Notes under the pieces: model-generated | Databases searched by the model: none | What the model was told of the DNA's origin: nothing | The model's input: only the letters and a program-made list of their open reading frames with translations | Source of the DNA: an uncultured Oscillibacter sp. | GTDB taxonomy: Bacteria; Bacillota; Clostridia; Oscillospirales; Oscillospiraceae | Assembly (NCBI GenBank): GCA_947365245.1 | Contig: CANAWG010000002.1 | Span: forward strand, 186,001-250,000 | DNA length: 64,000 nt | Direction of reading: 5' to 3' | Shown: one piece after another, positions 53,694 through 62,292 of the stretch | Numbering within the stretch: the stretch's first letter is position 1 | How the letters are laid out: the number at the start of each line of letters is the position of its first letter | Program-made: the position numbers and the translations under genes

Positions 53694-55076
53694 TTACTTG
53701 CTCAGCTGCTCGTCAATGGCCTTGGCGGCGGTCTTGCCGGCGCCCATGGCCAGGATGACCGTGGCCGCGCCGGTGACGGCGTCGCCGCCGGCGTATACGC
53801 TGTCCCTGGAGGTCAGGCCGTCCTCGTTGACCACGATGCCGCCTTTCTTGTTGATCTCCAGGCCCTTGGTGGTGGACTTGATCAGGGGGTTGGGGCTGGT
53901 GCCCAGGGCCATGATGACGCAGTCCACGTCGATGTCGAACTCGCTGCCGGCCTTCTCGATGGGCCGCCGCCGGCCGGAGGCGTCGGGCTCGCCCAGCTCC
54001 ATCTCGATACAGCGGATCTTGCTCACATCGTCGTTCTCGTCGGCGAAGATCTCCACCGGGTTGCAGAGGGTTTTGAAGATGACGCCCTCCTCCTCGGCGT
54101 GCTCCACCTCCTCTTTCCGGGCGGGCAGCTCCTCCATGCCCCGGCGGTAGACGATGTACACCTCGGCGCCCAGGCGCTTGGCGCAGCGGGCGGCGTCCAT
54201 GGCCACGTTGCCGCCGCCGACAACCGCCACTTTCCTCGGGTGCTGGATGGGGGTGTCGGAGTCGGGGAGGTACGCCTTCATCAGGTTGATGCGGGTCAAA
54301 AACTCATTGGCGGAGTACACGCCCCGGTAGTTGACGCCGGGGATGTCCATGAACATGGGCAGGCCCGCGCCGGAGCCGATGAACACGGCCTCGAAGCCCT
54401 GCTCGGTCATCAGCTCGTCGATGGAGATGGTGCGCCCGACAACGGTGTCCGTGGCGATGGTGACGCCCAGGGCCTTCAGGCCGTCCACCTCTTTCTGGAC
54501 GATGGACTTGGGCAGACGGAACTCGGGGATGCCGTAGACCAGCACGCCGCCGGCCAGGTGCAGCGCCTCAAACACGGTGACCTCGTACCCCTTGCGGGCC
54601 AGGTCGCCGGCGCAGGTGAGGCCCGCGGGGCCGGAGCCCACCACCGCCACACGGTGGCCGTTGGAGGCGGGCTTCTCCGGAGCCGCCTTGGCGTGCTGGT
54701 TGTGCCAGTCGGCCACGAACCGCTCCAGGCGGCCGATGCCCACGGGGTCGCCCTTCTTGCCCCGGACGCAGTACTTCTCGCACTGGCTCTCCTGGGGGCA
54801 CACCCGGCCGCACACGGCGGGCAGGGCGGAGGTGGCCGCGATGATCTGATAGGCGGCCTCAAAGTCGCCCTTGGCCACCTCGGCGATGAACTCCGGGATA
54901 TGTACCATGACCGGGCAGCCGGTCATGCAGGGCTTGTTCTTGCAGTTCAGGCAGCGCTGGGCCTCGTCCAGGGCCTGGGCCTCGGTGTACCCCAGGGCCA
55001 CCTCCTCAAAGTTCTTGTTGCGGACGTTGGGGTCCTGGGAGGGCATGGGGTTTTTCTGTAAAGACATATTGGCCAT
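53694..55076 (-). CDS. nfnB: NfnB: NADPH-binding large subunit of electron-bifurcating ferredoxin:NADP+ oxidoreductase (GltA-like)
   Basis: With NfnA it couples NADH and reduced ferredoxin oxidation to NADP+ reduction. The 460-residue protein has an N-terminal Fe-S domain (RCLNCKNKPCMTGCPVMVHI and CGRVCPQESQCEKYCVRG), an FAD-binding fold (HRVAVVGSGPAGLTCAGDLA) and an NADPH-binding fold (RKVAVVGGGNVAMDAARCAK). It would often be annotated GltA (glutamate synthase small subunit); the adjacent NfnA gene and absence of a GltB gene support Nfn. Its ATG is 2 bases after the nfnA stop, with GGAGGCCC upstream. Confidence 0.92.
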   Translation of the reverse strand: MANMSLQKNPMPSQDPNVRNKNFEEVALGYTEAQALDEAQRCLNCKNKPCMTGCPVMVHIPEFIAEVAKGDFEAAYQIIAATSALPAVCGRVCPQESQCEKYCVRGKKGDPVGIGRLERFVADWHNQHAKAAPEKPASNGHRVAVVGSGPAGLTCAGDLARKGYEVTVFEALHLAGGVLVYGIPEFRLPKSIVQKEVDGLKALGVTIATDTVVGRTISIDELMTEQGFEAVFIGSGAGLPMFMDIPGVNYRGVYSANEFLTRINLMKAYLPDSDTPIQHPRKVAVVGGGNVAMDAARCAKRLGAEVYIVYRRGMEELPARKEEVEHAEEEGVIFKTLCNPVEIFADENDDVSKIRCIEMELGEPDASGRRRPIEKAGSEFDIDVDCVIMALGTSPNPLIKSTTKGLEINKKGGIVVNEDGLTSRDSVYAGGDAVTGAATVILAMGAGKTAAKAIDEQLSK

Positions 55077-55078
55077 GA

Positions 55079-55921
55079 TTACTGGGCCTCCTTCTTGAAC
55101 AGGTTGCAGGTCTCCTCGTACTTGTGCTTCTCAAAGGGCACATACATCTGATTGCGCTTCACGGCCAGATCCCAGTCCACCTTGTGGCCGTCGAAGTCCG
55201 GGCCGTCCACGCAGGCGAACTTCATCTCGCCGCCCACGCTCAGCCGGCAGCCGCCGCACATGCCGGTGCCGTCGATCATGATGGGGCTCATGGACACGGT
55301 GGTGGGCACGCCGTAAGGCTCCGTGGTCTTGCAGACGAATTTCATCATAATCATGGGGCCGATGGCGAAGATCTCATCGTACCGCTCCCCGGCGTCCAGC
55401 AGCTCCTTCAGCGCGTCGGTGACCAGGCCCTTGCGGCCGTAGCTGCCGTCGTCGGTGCAGATAATCAGCTTGTCGCTGGACTTCTTAAAGTCCTCCTCCA
55501 GAATCACCAGGTCCTGGTTTTTGAAGCCCACCACGGCGTGGACCTCGGCCCCGTCGTCGTGGAACTTCTTCAGCACGGGGTAGGCGATGGCGCAGCCCAC
55601 GCCGCCGCCGACGACGCAGACCTTCTTCTTCCCGGCGGTCTCGGTGGGCTTGCCCAGGGGGCCGACGAAATCCTGGAGGCAGTCGCCCTGCTTCAGGTGG
55701 CTCAGCTTCTCCGTGGTGGCGCCCGCCGTCTGGACGATGATGGTGACGGTGCCCTTGTCCGGGTCGTAGGCGTTGATGGTGATGGGGATGCGCTCGCCGT
55801 GCTCATCCACCCGCAGGATGATGAACTGTCCCGGCTGGGCCTTTTTGGCGATCAGCGGCGCTTTGATCTCGTACAGCGTCACGGTGGGCCGCAGGGCCTC
55901 TTTTCTCACGATCTCATACAT
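55079..55921 (-). CDS. nfnA: NfnA: NADH-binding small subunit of electron-bifurcating ferredoxin:NADP+ oxidoreductase
   Basis: The 280-residue protein has a flavodoxin-reductase-type FAD domain (AQPGQFIILRVDEHGERIPI), an NAD-binding domain (KKKVCVVGGGVGCAIAYPVL) and a C-terminal [2Fe-2S] cluster loop (GTGMCGGCRLSVGGEMKFAC). It resembles dihydroorotate dehydrogenase electron-transfer subunits, from which context (nfnB next door) separates it. The start at 55921 follows AAGGAACC; the track start at 55942 is upstream of that site. It is first in the nfnAB operon. Confidence 0.92.
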   Translation of the reverse strand: MYEIVRKEALRPTVTLYEIKAPLIAKKAQPGQFIILRVDEHGERIPITINAYDPDKGTVTIIVQTAGATTEKLSHLKQGDCLQDFVGPLGKPTETAGKKKVCVVGGGVGCAIAYPVLKKFHDDGAEVHAVVGFKNQDLVILEEDFKKSSDKLIICTDDGSYGRKGLVTDALKELLDAGERYDEIFAIGPMIMMKFVCKTTEPYGVPTTVSMSPIMIDGTGMCGGCRLSVGGEMKFACVDGPDFDGHKVDWDLAVKRNQMYVPFEKHKYEETCNLFKKEAQ

Positions 55922-55992
55922 GTCGGTTCCTTCTTTCCACATTTTCAGTTCTGCGCGGACTGGTACTCAATAGGAGGTTATACACAGCTTCT

Positions 55993-56021
55993 ATTCTACA
56001 CGAACCGAGGCGGGCCGTCAA
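55993..56021 (-). promoter_or_regulatory. Promoter of nfnAB
   Basis: On the minus strand TTGACG, 17 bases and TAGAAT. Confidence 0.8.
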
Positions 56022-56111
56022 TGCTTTCTCCTGCCACCAACGGAAATTAAAACATTTTGCCGATCATATAGCAAAATGATATGAGGAGGCGCAGGCGCGG
56101 GGGCGCACCGG

Positions 56112-56771
56112 TCAAAGCAGCGTAAAGCGCCGCCCCTCGGAGCGGACCACGCCCTCCTCCCGCAGGCGCTTGAGCTCCCGCATCATGGCGCTGCGGTCCG
56201 TGGCGATATAGTCCGCCAGGACGCTGAGGGAGAAAGGCAGGGTGAAGCTGTCCCCGCCGGCCCGCCCCGCCAGCTGGCGGAAGTAGCAAAGGAGCTTTTC
56301 CCGGATGGAGCGGCGGGAGAGCACGTCGATGCGCTCCGACAGGGCCTGAGCCTTGTCCGCCATCAGCCGCAGCATGTTCTGCACCAGGGTGCTGTGGTAG
56401 GCGCAGGCCCGCTCGCACCGCCGCAGGATGTGGGGATAGTCGATGAACAGCACCTCGCAGGGAGTGCGGCACACCACCTCCAGGCTGTCCCCCGCCGGTC
56501 CGGCGAAAGCCAGATCCCGGCCGAACACGCCGCCGGGGCCCAGCTCCTCCAGCACGGTGGCGATGCCCTCCTCGTCGATGCGGATCAGCGCCGCGGTTCC
56601 CCGCTCGATGACCCCCACGTCGTCCCGCCGGGCGTCCGTGAAGTCGTAGATCAATTCGTCCGCCTGAAACGTCCGCCCCACCGCCTGAAAACAGGGCAGC
56701 AGCCGCTGGTACTCCTCATAGGTGATGTCCTGAAACAAAGGACTCTTTTCCAATTCCCGGGGAGACAGCAT
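56112..56771 (-). CDS. Crp/Fnr-family transcriptional regulator
   Basis: The 219-residue protein has an N-terminal cyclic-nucleotide-binding-like beta barrel (RDDVGVIERGTAALIRIDEE, LGPGGVFGRDLAFAG) and a C-terminal helix-turn-helix (FSLSVLADYIATDRSAMMRE). It lacks the N-terminal cysteine cluster of oxygen-sensing Fnr, and the signal is unknown. The start at 56771 follows AAGGAGGAG; the track start at 56882 reads through the promoter. It is divergent from a CBS-domain gene with a 27-base palindrome in between, a probable autoregulatory site. Confidence 0.9.
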   Translation of the reverse strand: MLSPRELEKSPLFQDITYEEYQRLLPCFQAVGRTFQADELIYDFTDARRDDVGVIERGTAALIRIDEEGIATVLEELGPGGVFGRDLAFAGPAGDSLEVVCRTPCEVLFIDYPHILRRCERACAYHSTLVQNMLRLMADKAQALSERIDVLSRRSIREKLLCYFRQLAGRAGGDSFTLPFSLSVLADYIATDRSAMMRELKRLREEGVVRSEGRRFTLL

Positions 56772-56807
56772 ATCATCACTCCTCCTTGTTGCATATACGA
56801 CATCTCC

Positions 56808-56836
56808 ATCATACCAGCATTGGCGGCAAATGTAAA
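56808..56836 (-). promoter_or_regulatory. Promoter of the Crp/Fnr gene
   Basis: On the minus strand TTTACA, 17 bases and TATGAT. Confidence 0.8.
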
Positions 56837-56857
56837 GGGCAACCTCAGCCTGCCGTT

Positions 56858-56884
56858 TTGTGAAAATTAAGGCAAATTTCACAA
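56858..56884. promoter_or_regulatory. 27-base palindrome, candidate Crp/Fnr binding site
   Basis: TTGTGAAA-N11-TTTCACAA with partial symmetry also in the centre, located upstream of both divergent promoters. Confidence 0.65.
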
Positions 56885-56892
56885 TTTGTTCA

Positions 56893-56920
56893 TCAACACC
56901 GTCAAAGCCTCTTGTATACT
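56893..56920 (+). promoter_or_regulatory. Promoter of the CBS-domain gene
   Basis: TCAACA, 16 bases and TATACT; the weak -35 next to the palindrome would suit activation by the divergent Crp/Fnr protein. Confidence 0.55.
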
Positions 56921-56995
56921 ATAACCAGCAAGATCCCATAACCTGCCATCCGCCCCAGGCGGGACCGCCCGCCGCCAGCGAGAAACGAGGCTACT

Positions 56996-57448
56996 ATGAA
57001 CATCGCTTATTTTCTGCTCCCCAAGAGCCGCACGGCGTTCCTGTATGACGACTACACGGTCCGTCAGGGACTGGAGAAAATGCGGTACCACGGATACGCG
57101 GCCATTCCGGTGATCTCCCGCAGCGGAAAGTACGTCGGCACCGTCAGCGAGGGGGACTTCCTGTGGTGTCTGCTGTCCGAGGAGGGCGGACGCCGCGCCA
57201 CCCGCAGTCTGAAGGATCTGGAAAAGCTCCGCGTCCGGGACATCCTGCGTGAGGAGACGGCCCCTCCGGTGGGCATCACCGTCAGCATGGAGGAGCTGCT
57301 CACCAGCGCCATGAACCAGAACTTTGTCCCCGTGGTGGACGATCTGGAGAACTTCATCGGCATCATCACCCGAAAGGACATCATCCGCTATTTCGCCGAG
57401 GGGAAAACGACGGCGGAAGCCTCCCAGCGGATGCGGAAGATTGTATAA
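56996..57448 (+). CDS. Two-CBS-domain protein
   Basis: The 150-residue protein is a CBS pair: LYDDYTVRQGLEKMRYHGYA...IPVISRSGKYVGTVSEGDFL and TVSMEELLTSAMNQNFVPVV...ENFIGIITRKDIIRYF. CBS pairs usually bind adenine nucleotides such as ATP, AMP or c-di-AMP; c-di-AMP is plausible as gdpP is nearby, but this is inference. There is no partner domain. A weak site (GAAACGAGG) precedes the ATG. Confidence 0.9.
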   Translation: MNIAYFLLPKSRTAFLYDDYTVRQGLEKMRYHGYAAIPVISRSGKYVGTVSEGDFLWCLLSEEGGRRATRSLKDLEKLRVRDILREETAPPVGITVSMEELLTSAMNQNFVPVVDDLENFIGIITRKDIIRYFAEGKTTAEASQRMRKIV

Positions 57449-57461
57449 AAGAGCCGTGAGA

Positions 57462-57490
57462 CCGGCGGGCAGTGCCCGCCGGTCTTTTGT
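57462..57490 (+). terminator. Terminator of the CBS gene
   Basis: GACCGGCGGGCA-G-TGCCCGCCGGTC with TTTTGTG after it. Confidence 0.85.
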
Positions 57491-57494
57491 GAGC

Positions 57495-59270
57495 TCAGAC
57501 TTGCGCGTCGATCTTCTCTTTCAGCTCGTTGAGGTAGACCCACCGCTCCGTCCGCTCCTCCAGGGCGGCCTCCAGTTCCGCCTGCCGCCCCTGGAGCTCC
57601 TGGAGCCTCACGTAGTCGCTGCCGCAGCGCTCCTGGGCCGCCCGGCACTCCGCGACCTGCGCCTCCAGCGCCTCCAGCTCACCGTCGATGGTCTCAAACT
57701 CCTGCTGTTCCCTGTAGGTGAACTTCAGCTTCCGCTCCCGGGGGCGCTCCGCCGCCGGGCGGGGCTTTTCCGCCGCCGCGGGGGCGGGGGCCGCCTCCCG
57801 GCGCTTCGCCGCCCAGTCGGACCAGTTGCCGGTGAACCGCAGGACCTCTCCGCTTCGCACCTCGAAAATGGACTCCGCCAGCTTGTCCAGAAAGAAGCGG
57901 TCGTGGGACACCGCCAGAATGGGGCCGGGGAAGGACTGGAGGTAGTCCTCCAGGATGGACAGGGTGGTCACGTCCAGGTCGTTGGTGGGCTCGTCCAGCA
58001 GCAGCACGTTGGGGGCCGCCATCAACACCGACAGCAGGTACAGCCGCCGCCGCTCCCCGCCGGAGAGCCGCCCGATGGGCACGGACTGGAGATCCCCGGG
58101 GAAGAGAAACCGCTCCATCATCTGATTGGCGGAGATGGTCCCCTCGCAGGTCTCCACCTCGTCGGCGATGGAGTGGATGAAGTCGTACACCCGCTGATCC
58201 AGGTCCAGCTCCCGGCCCTCCTGGGAGAAGTGGCCGATTTTCACCGTGGCCCCCATCTCCACCGACCCGGCGTCCGGCTGGAGCTCCCCGGCGATCAGGC
58301 GCAGCAGCGTGGATTTCCCCGCGCCGTTGCGGCCCACGATGCCGATGCGGTCCCCCCGCAGCAGATTGTAGGAGAAGCCGCCGATGACCGTGCGGCCGCC
58401 GTAGGTTTTGGTGACGTCCTTCAGCTCGATGAGCTTCTTTCCCAGACGGCTGGAGGCCGCCGCCATCCGCACCGCCTCGTCCGCCTCCGGCGCCTCCTGA
58501 CTCAGCAGGTTCTCATAGCGCTGGACGCGCTCTTTGGACTTGGTGGAGCGGGCCCTGCACCCCCGCAGGATCCACTCCCGTTCCACACGGAGGATGGACT
58601 GGCGCTTGCGCTCGCTGCTCTCCGCCATGGCAAAGCGCTCCTCCCGCAGCTCCAGGTATTTGGAGTAGTTGGCCTCGTAATGGTAGAGCTTGCCCCGGCT
58701 CAGCTCGGTGATGTGGTTCGCCACCCGCTCCAGGAAGTAGCGGTCATGGGTCACCATCACAAGGCCGCCCCGGAACCTCCGCAGCCACTCCTCCAGCCAG
58801 GCGACCATCTCGCTGTCCAGGTGGTTGGTGGGCTCGTCCAGCACCAGCACGTCCGCCGGGTGGATCAGCGCCGCCGCCAGGGCGACCCGCTTCCGCTGCC
58901 CGCCGGAGAGGCTGCCCACTTTCCGGCCGTAGTCCGGCAGGCCCAGCCGATTCAGCATGGACTTGGCCTCGTACTCGTTCAGCGCCCGGAACTCCGGCGG
59001 GAAGTGGAGGAACACCTGCTCCAGGACCGTGGCGCTGTCCTCCATCACCGGGTTCTGGGCGAGGACGCTGACCTGGACGTTGGGATTCCGGGCCACGGCG
59101 CCGGCGTCCGGCTCCAGCGCACCGGCCAGCACCTTTAAAAAGGTGGACTTGCCGGTGCCGTTGATGCCGATGATCCCGGTCTTGTCCCCCTCGTTCAGAT
59201 AGAAATTCACGTCCTCCAGCAGCTGGCGGCTGCCGAAGTTGATGGAGAGATGTTCCGCGGATAAGAGCAT
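57495..59270 (-). CDS. ABC-F family ATPase (Uup-like)
   Basis: ABC-F proteins act on ribosomes or nucleic acids and have no membrane domain. The 591-residue protein has two ABC cassettes: first Walker [10 protein letters not shown], signature [16 protein letters not shown] and [11 protein letters not shown]; second [34 protein letters not shown] and [11 protein letters not shown]. The inter-domain linker is basic and helical, and the C-terminal 80 residues are a coiled coil ([20 protein letters not shown]) as in Uup, a DNA- or ribosome-binding member. The start at 59270 follows CAGGAGGTC; the track adds 35 residues upstream. Confidence 0.93.
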   Translation of the reverse strand: MLLSAEHLSINFGSRQLLEDVNFYLNEGDKTGIIGINGTGKSTFLKVLAGALEPDAGAVARNPNVQVSVLAQNPVMEDSATVLEQVFLHFPPEFRALNEYEAKSMLNRLGLPDYGRKVGSLSGGQRKRVALAAALIHPADVLVLDEPTNHLDSEMVAWLEEWLRRFRGGLVMVTHDRYFLERVANHITELSRGKLYHYEANYSKYLELREERFAMAESSERKRQSILRVEREWILRGCRARSTKSKERVQRYENLLSQEAPEADEAVRMAAASSRLGKKLIELKDVTKTYGGRTVIGGFSYNLLRGDRIGIVGRNGAGKSTLLRLIAGELQPDAGSVEMGATVKIGHFSQEGRELDLDQRVYDFIHSIADEVETCEGTISANQMMERFLFPGDLQSVPIGRLSGGERRRLYLLSVLMAAPNVLLLDEPTNDLDVTTLSILEDYLQSFPGPILAVSHDRFFLDKLAESIFEVRSGEVLRFTGNWSDWAAKRREAAPAPAAAEKPRPAAERPRERKLKFTYREQQEFETIDGELEALEAQVAECRAAQERCGSDYVRLQELQGRQAELEAALEERTERWVYLNELKEKIDAQV

Positions 59271-59345
59271 GTGGGGACCTCCTGAATGTTTCAAAAATCG
59301 GGGACGCGGCGCTGCCCGCGCGCACCCTTTCACAGTGTCCCCCAC

Positions 59346-59375
59346 AGTATAGCACACGTCCCGCCTCTCCGGCAA
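59346..59375 (-). promoter_or_regulatory. Promoter of the ABC-F gene
   Basis: On the minus strand TTGCCG, 18 bases and TATACT. Confidence 0.6.
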
Positions 59376-59427
59376 GGCGGGAAATCCGGCCGCGCCGGAA
59401 AATTGACGCTTTCCCCGGTTTTAGCAG

Positions 59428-59456
59428 TTGCGTATTCCAAACAAAACTGGTATACT
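59428..59456 (+). promoter_or_regulatory. Promoter of gdpP-rplI-dnaB
   Basis: TTGCGT, 17 bases and TATACT, about 38 bases before gdpP. Confidence 0.75.
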
Positions 59457-59494
59457 AATATATCTACCGTATTTGTGTATTTAGGAGCCTGGCT

Positions 59495-61489
59495 ATGAAT
59501 AATAAAAAACTCTCCCGCCTGCTGGAGCCCAACTTAAAGCTGTACTTCCTCTGCATGGTGCTGTTTTGTCTGCTGGCATTGGCGGTGAATCCCCTGCTGG
59601 CCGCGGCGGAGGCCTGCGTCACCGCGGCGCTGTACGCCTACTTCTCCCAGGTGAACAAGAAGCGCCGCCAGGGGATTCTGCAGTACATCGACTCTGTCAC
59701 CGGCAGCGTGGACACCGCCAGCAAATCCACCCTGATCCACTCCCCCCTGCCCATCATGGTCTTCCGGCCGGACACCGGGGAGGTCATCTGGAGCAACGAG
59801 GATTTCCTCCAGCTGGCCGGGGTGCGGGAGCACCTCTTTGAGATGCGGGTGGAGGACGCGGTGCCGGACTGCCCTGTCCAGTGGCTGCTGGAGGGGAAGC
59901 AGGAGTGCCCGGAGCGGGTGGTGATGAACGGCCGGCGCTTCCGGGTCTACGGCAGTCTGGTGCGGGCCAGGAGCCGGACCGGAGAGCAGAATCTGGTGGC
60001 CACCACCTACTGGGTGGACGTCACCGAGGCCGACGCCCTGCGGGAGGCCTACGCCGCCACCCGCCCCGTGCTGGCCCTTTTGACGGTGGACAACTACGAG
60101 GATCTGATGAAGACCTGTGCCGACACCCAGCGCAGCGGCATCCTGGCCCAGATCGACGAAAAATTGGACCAGTGGGCCGCCGGCAGCGACGGCGTGCTTT
60201 TAAAGACCGAGCGGGACCGCTACCTCTTCCTCTTTGAGGAACGGCACTACGAGCACTTCCTGGAGGAGAAGTTCTCCGTGCTGGACGCGATCCGGGACAT
60301 CAAGCTGTCCGAGGGCGTCCACCCCACGCTGTCCATCGGCATCGGAAAGGACGGCGCCACGCTGGCGGAGCTTTTGAAAAACGCCAACCTCTCCCTGGAG
60401 ATGGCCCTGAGCCGGGGCGGCGACCAGGCGGTGGTCCGGGGCAAGGTGGACTTCGCTTTCTACGGCGGCCGGGCCAAGGCCACGGAGAAGCGCACCAAGG
60501 TCAAGTCCCGGGTCATGGCCAACGCCCTCAGCGAGCTGATGGCCGACGCGGGCCAGATCTACGTCATGGGCCACAGCTACGCCGACATGGACGCCCTAGG
60601 CGCGGCGGTGGGCATCTGCTGCGCCGCCCGGAAGCGGGGCAAAAGGGCCCAGATCGTCATGGACGTGGAGCGCAACGCCGCGGAGGCGCTGCTGTCGCGG
60701 GTCCGGTCCATGCCGGAGTACGCCGACGCGTTCATCTCCGGCGGCGAGGCCTTTTTGAAGATGCAGCCGGGGGCCCTTTTGGTGGTGGTGGACACCAACC
60801 GCCCGGAGCTGGTGGACAGCCCCCAGGTGCTGGACGCCTGCAACCGCGTGGCGGTCATCGACCACCACCGCCGGGCCGCCACCTACATCGAAAGCGCCGC
60901 GTTCAGCTTCCACGAGCCCTATGCCTCCTCCGCCTCGGAGCTGGTGACGGAGCTTTTGCAGTACCTCATCGAGCCCGCCGACCTCATGCGGGGGGAGGCG
61001 GAGGCCCTGCTTGCCGGCATCGTGCTGGACACCAAGCACTTCACCCTCCGCACCGGGGGCCGGACCTTTGAGGCGGCGGCGTTCCTCCGCCGGGCCGGGG
61101 CCGACACGGCGGATGTGCAGCGGCTGTTCCAGAACGATCTCAGCGACATGGTCTCCCGGTACGACATCGTCCGCCGGGCGGAGCTGTACCGGGGGGACAT
61201 CGCCGTCTCCGTGGTGCCCCAGGAGGGGGTGGACCGGGTGGCGGCGGCCCAGGCGGCCGACGAGCTCTTGACCCTCAAGGGCGTGAAGGCGTCTTTCGTG
61301 CTCTACCGCAACGGGGACAACGTGCTGATGTCCGCCCGCTCCCTGGGGGAGGTCAACGTCCAGGTGATCCTGGAGGCCCTGGGCGGCGGCGGCAACTCCA
61401 CCACCGCCGGCGGCAGCGTGGAAAACGGCGACCCGGAGGAGGTGCGCTCGAAGCTGCTGGCGGCCATCGACGCCTATTTTGAGAAATAG
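59495..61489 (+). CDS. gdpP: Cyclic-di-AMP phosphodiesterase GdpP
   Basis: GdpP hydrolyses c-di-AMP at the membrane. The 664-residue protein has two N-terminal membrane helices (LYFLCMVLFCLLALAVNPLL), a PAS-like domain (residues about 80-150), a degenerate GGDEF domain (about 170-310; the signature is LSRGGDQAVV-like, not GGDEF), and a DHH/DHHA1 phosphodiesterase: MGHSYADMDALGAAVG, VVVDTNRPELV, VIDHHRRAATY, and the DHHA1 GGGGN (LGGGGNSTTAGG). AGGAGCC precedes the ATG. It starts the conserved gdpP-rplI-dnaB operon. Confidence 0.96.
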   Translation: MNNKKLSRLLEPNLKLYFLCMVLFCLLALAVNPLLAAAEACVTAALYAYFSQVNKKRRQGILQYIDSVTGSVDTASKSTLIHSPLPIMVFRPDTGEVIWSNEDFLQLAGVREHLFEMRVEDAVPDCPVQWLLEGKQECPERVVMNGRRFRVYGSLVRARSRTGEQNLVATTYWVDVTEADALREAYAATRPVLALLTVDNYEDLMKTCADTQRSGILAQIDEKLDQWAAGSDGVLLKTERDRYLFLFEERHYEHFLEEKFSVLDAIRDIKLSEGVHPTLSIGIGKDGATLAELLKNANLSLEMALSRGGDQAVVRGKVDFAFYGGRAKATEKRTKVKSRVMANALSELMADAGQIYVMGHSYADMDALGAAVGICCAARKRGKRAQIVMDVERNAAEALLSRVRSMPEYADAFISGGEAFLKMQPGALLVVVDTNRPELVDSPQVLDACNRVAVIDHHRRAATYIESAAFSFHEPYASSASELVTELLQYLIEPADLMRGEAEALLAGIVLDTKHFTLRTGGRTFEAAAFLRRAGADTADVQRLFQNDLSDMVSRYDIVRRAELYRGDIAVSVVPQEGVDRVAAAQAADELLTLKGVKASFVLYRNGDNVLMSARSLGEVNVQVILEALGGGGNSTTAGGSVENGDPEEVRSKLLAAIDAYFEK

Positions 61490-61501
61490 ACGGGGGCAGC
61501 C

Positions 61502-61780
61502 ATGAGACGGTTTTTACCCATTTTTTGTACCTTTTTCCTCTGCCTCGTCCCCTGCCTGGGTGTGATGGGGATCGCCTCCTGGCTGCTGACGTGGTACCCG
61601 GAGTTCGCGCCGGCCTGCGTCTTTGCCGCAGTCCCGCTTGTGACGGCGGGACTGCTCTCCGCCCTGCTGGTCCAGCGGGACAGGATGGAGGCCCTGGAGG
61701 GGCGGGTCCATACTCTGGAAAAACAGATTTCCTCTTTTGAAAACAGGGAAGATTCAAGTGATAAGGAGAAGAACCGATGA
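61502..61780 (+). CDS. Small membrane protein with coiled-coil tail between gdpP and rplI
   Basis: The 92-residue product has two hydrophobic helices ([20 protein letters not shown] and [17 protein letters not shown]), then a charged heptad-like tail ([20 protein letters not shown]). It starts 12 bases after gdpP and its stop overlaps the rplI start (ATGA), so it belongs to the operon. The family is not recognised. Base use is like that of neighbours. Confidence 0.75.
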   Translation: MRRFLPIFCTFFLCLVPCLGVMGIASWLLTWYPEFAPACVFAAVPLVTAGLLSALLVQRDRMEALEGRVHTLEKQISSFENREDSSDKEKNR

Positions 61781-62226
61781 AAGTGATTTTACAGCAGGAT
61801 GTAAAGGGCCAGGGAAAGAAGGGCCAGATGGTGGAGGTCTCCGAGGGCTACGCCCGGAACTTCCTCCTGCCCCGGAAGATGGCCATCCCCGCCACGGCGG
61901 ACGCCATCAACACCATGAACCTCAAGGAGAAGGCGAAAAAGGCCGAGGAGGCCCGGCTGAAGGCCGAGGCGGAGACCATCGCCGAGAAGCTCAAGGAGTG
62001 CCAGGTGAAGCTCACCGCCAAGGCGGGCGCGGGCGGCAAGCTCTTCGGCGCCGTTACCACCAAGGAGATCTCCGAGGGCCTCCAGAAGCAGTACGCCATC
62101 GACGTGCCCAAGCAGAAATTGGTGCTGGACGAGCCCATCAAGTCCTTTGGCAGCTATCAGGTGAAGGCCAAGCTGGGCTTCGAGGTCACGGGCACGGTGT
62201 ACGTGTCCGTATTCGAGGAGAAGTAA
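61777..62226 (+). CDS. rplI: 50S ribosomal protein L9
   Basis: The 149-residue protein has the L9 N-terminal domain ([20 protein letters not shown], then [17 protein letters not shown]), the long central helix and the C-terminal domain ([20 protein letters not shown]). AAGGAGAAG precedes the ATG, which overlaps the upstream stop. It lies in the standard Firmicutes gdpP-rplI-dnaB order. Confidence 0.98.
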   Translation: MKVILQQDVKGQGKKGQMVEVSEGYARNFLLPRKMAIPATADAINTMNLKEKAKKAEEARLKAEAETIAEKLKECQVKLTAKAGAGGKLFGAVTTKEISEGLQKQYAIDVPKQKLVLDEPIKSFGSYQVKAKLGFEVTGTVYVSVFEEK

Positions 62227-62292
62227 TTCCAGGGGGAACATCCGGAATTTTCCCCGATCTCCAATTCCCGATGCGAAAGGGTGGTGTTTTTC

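Noticed and set aside
53694-55076. Glutamate synthase small subunit (GltD/GltA)
   Set aside because: The partner gene is the NfnA-type flavoprotein with two-base spacing and there is no large glutamate synthase gene, so NfnB fits better.
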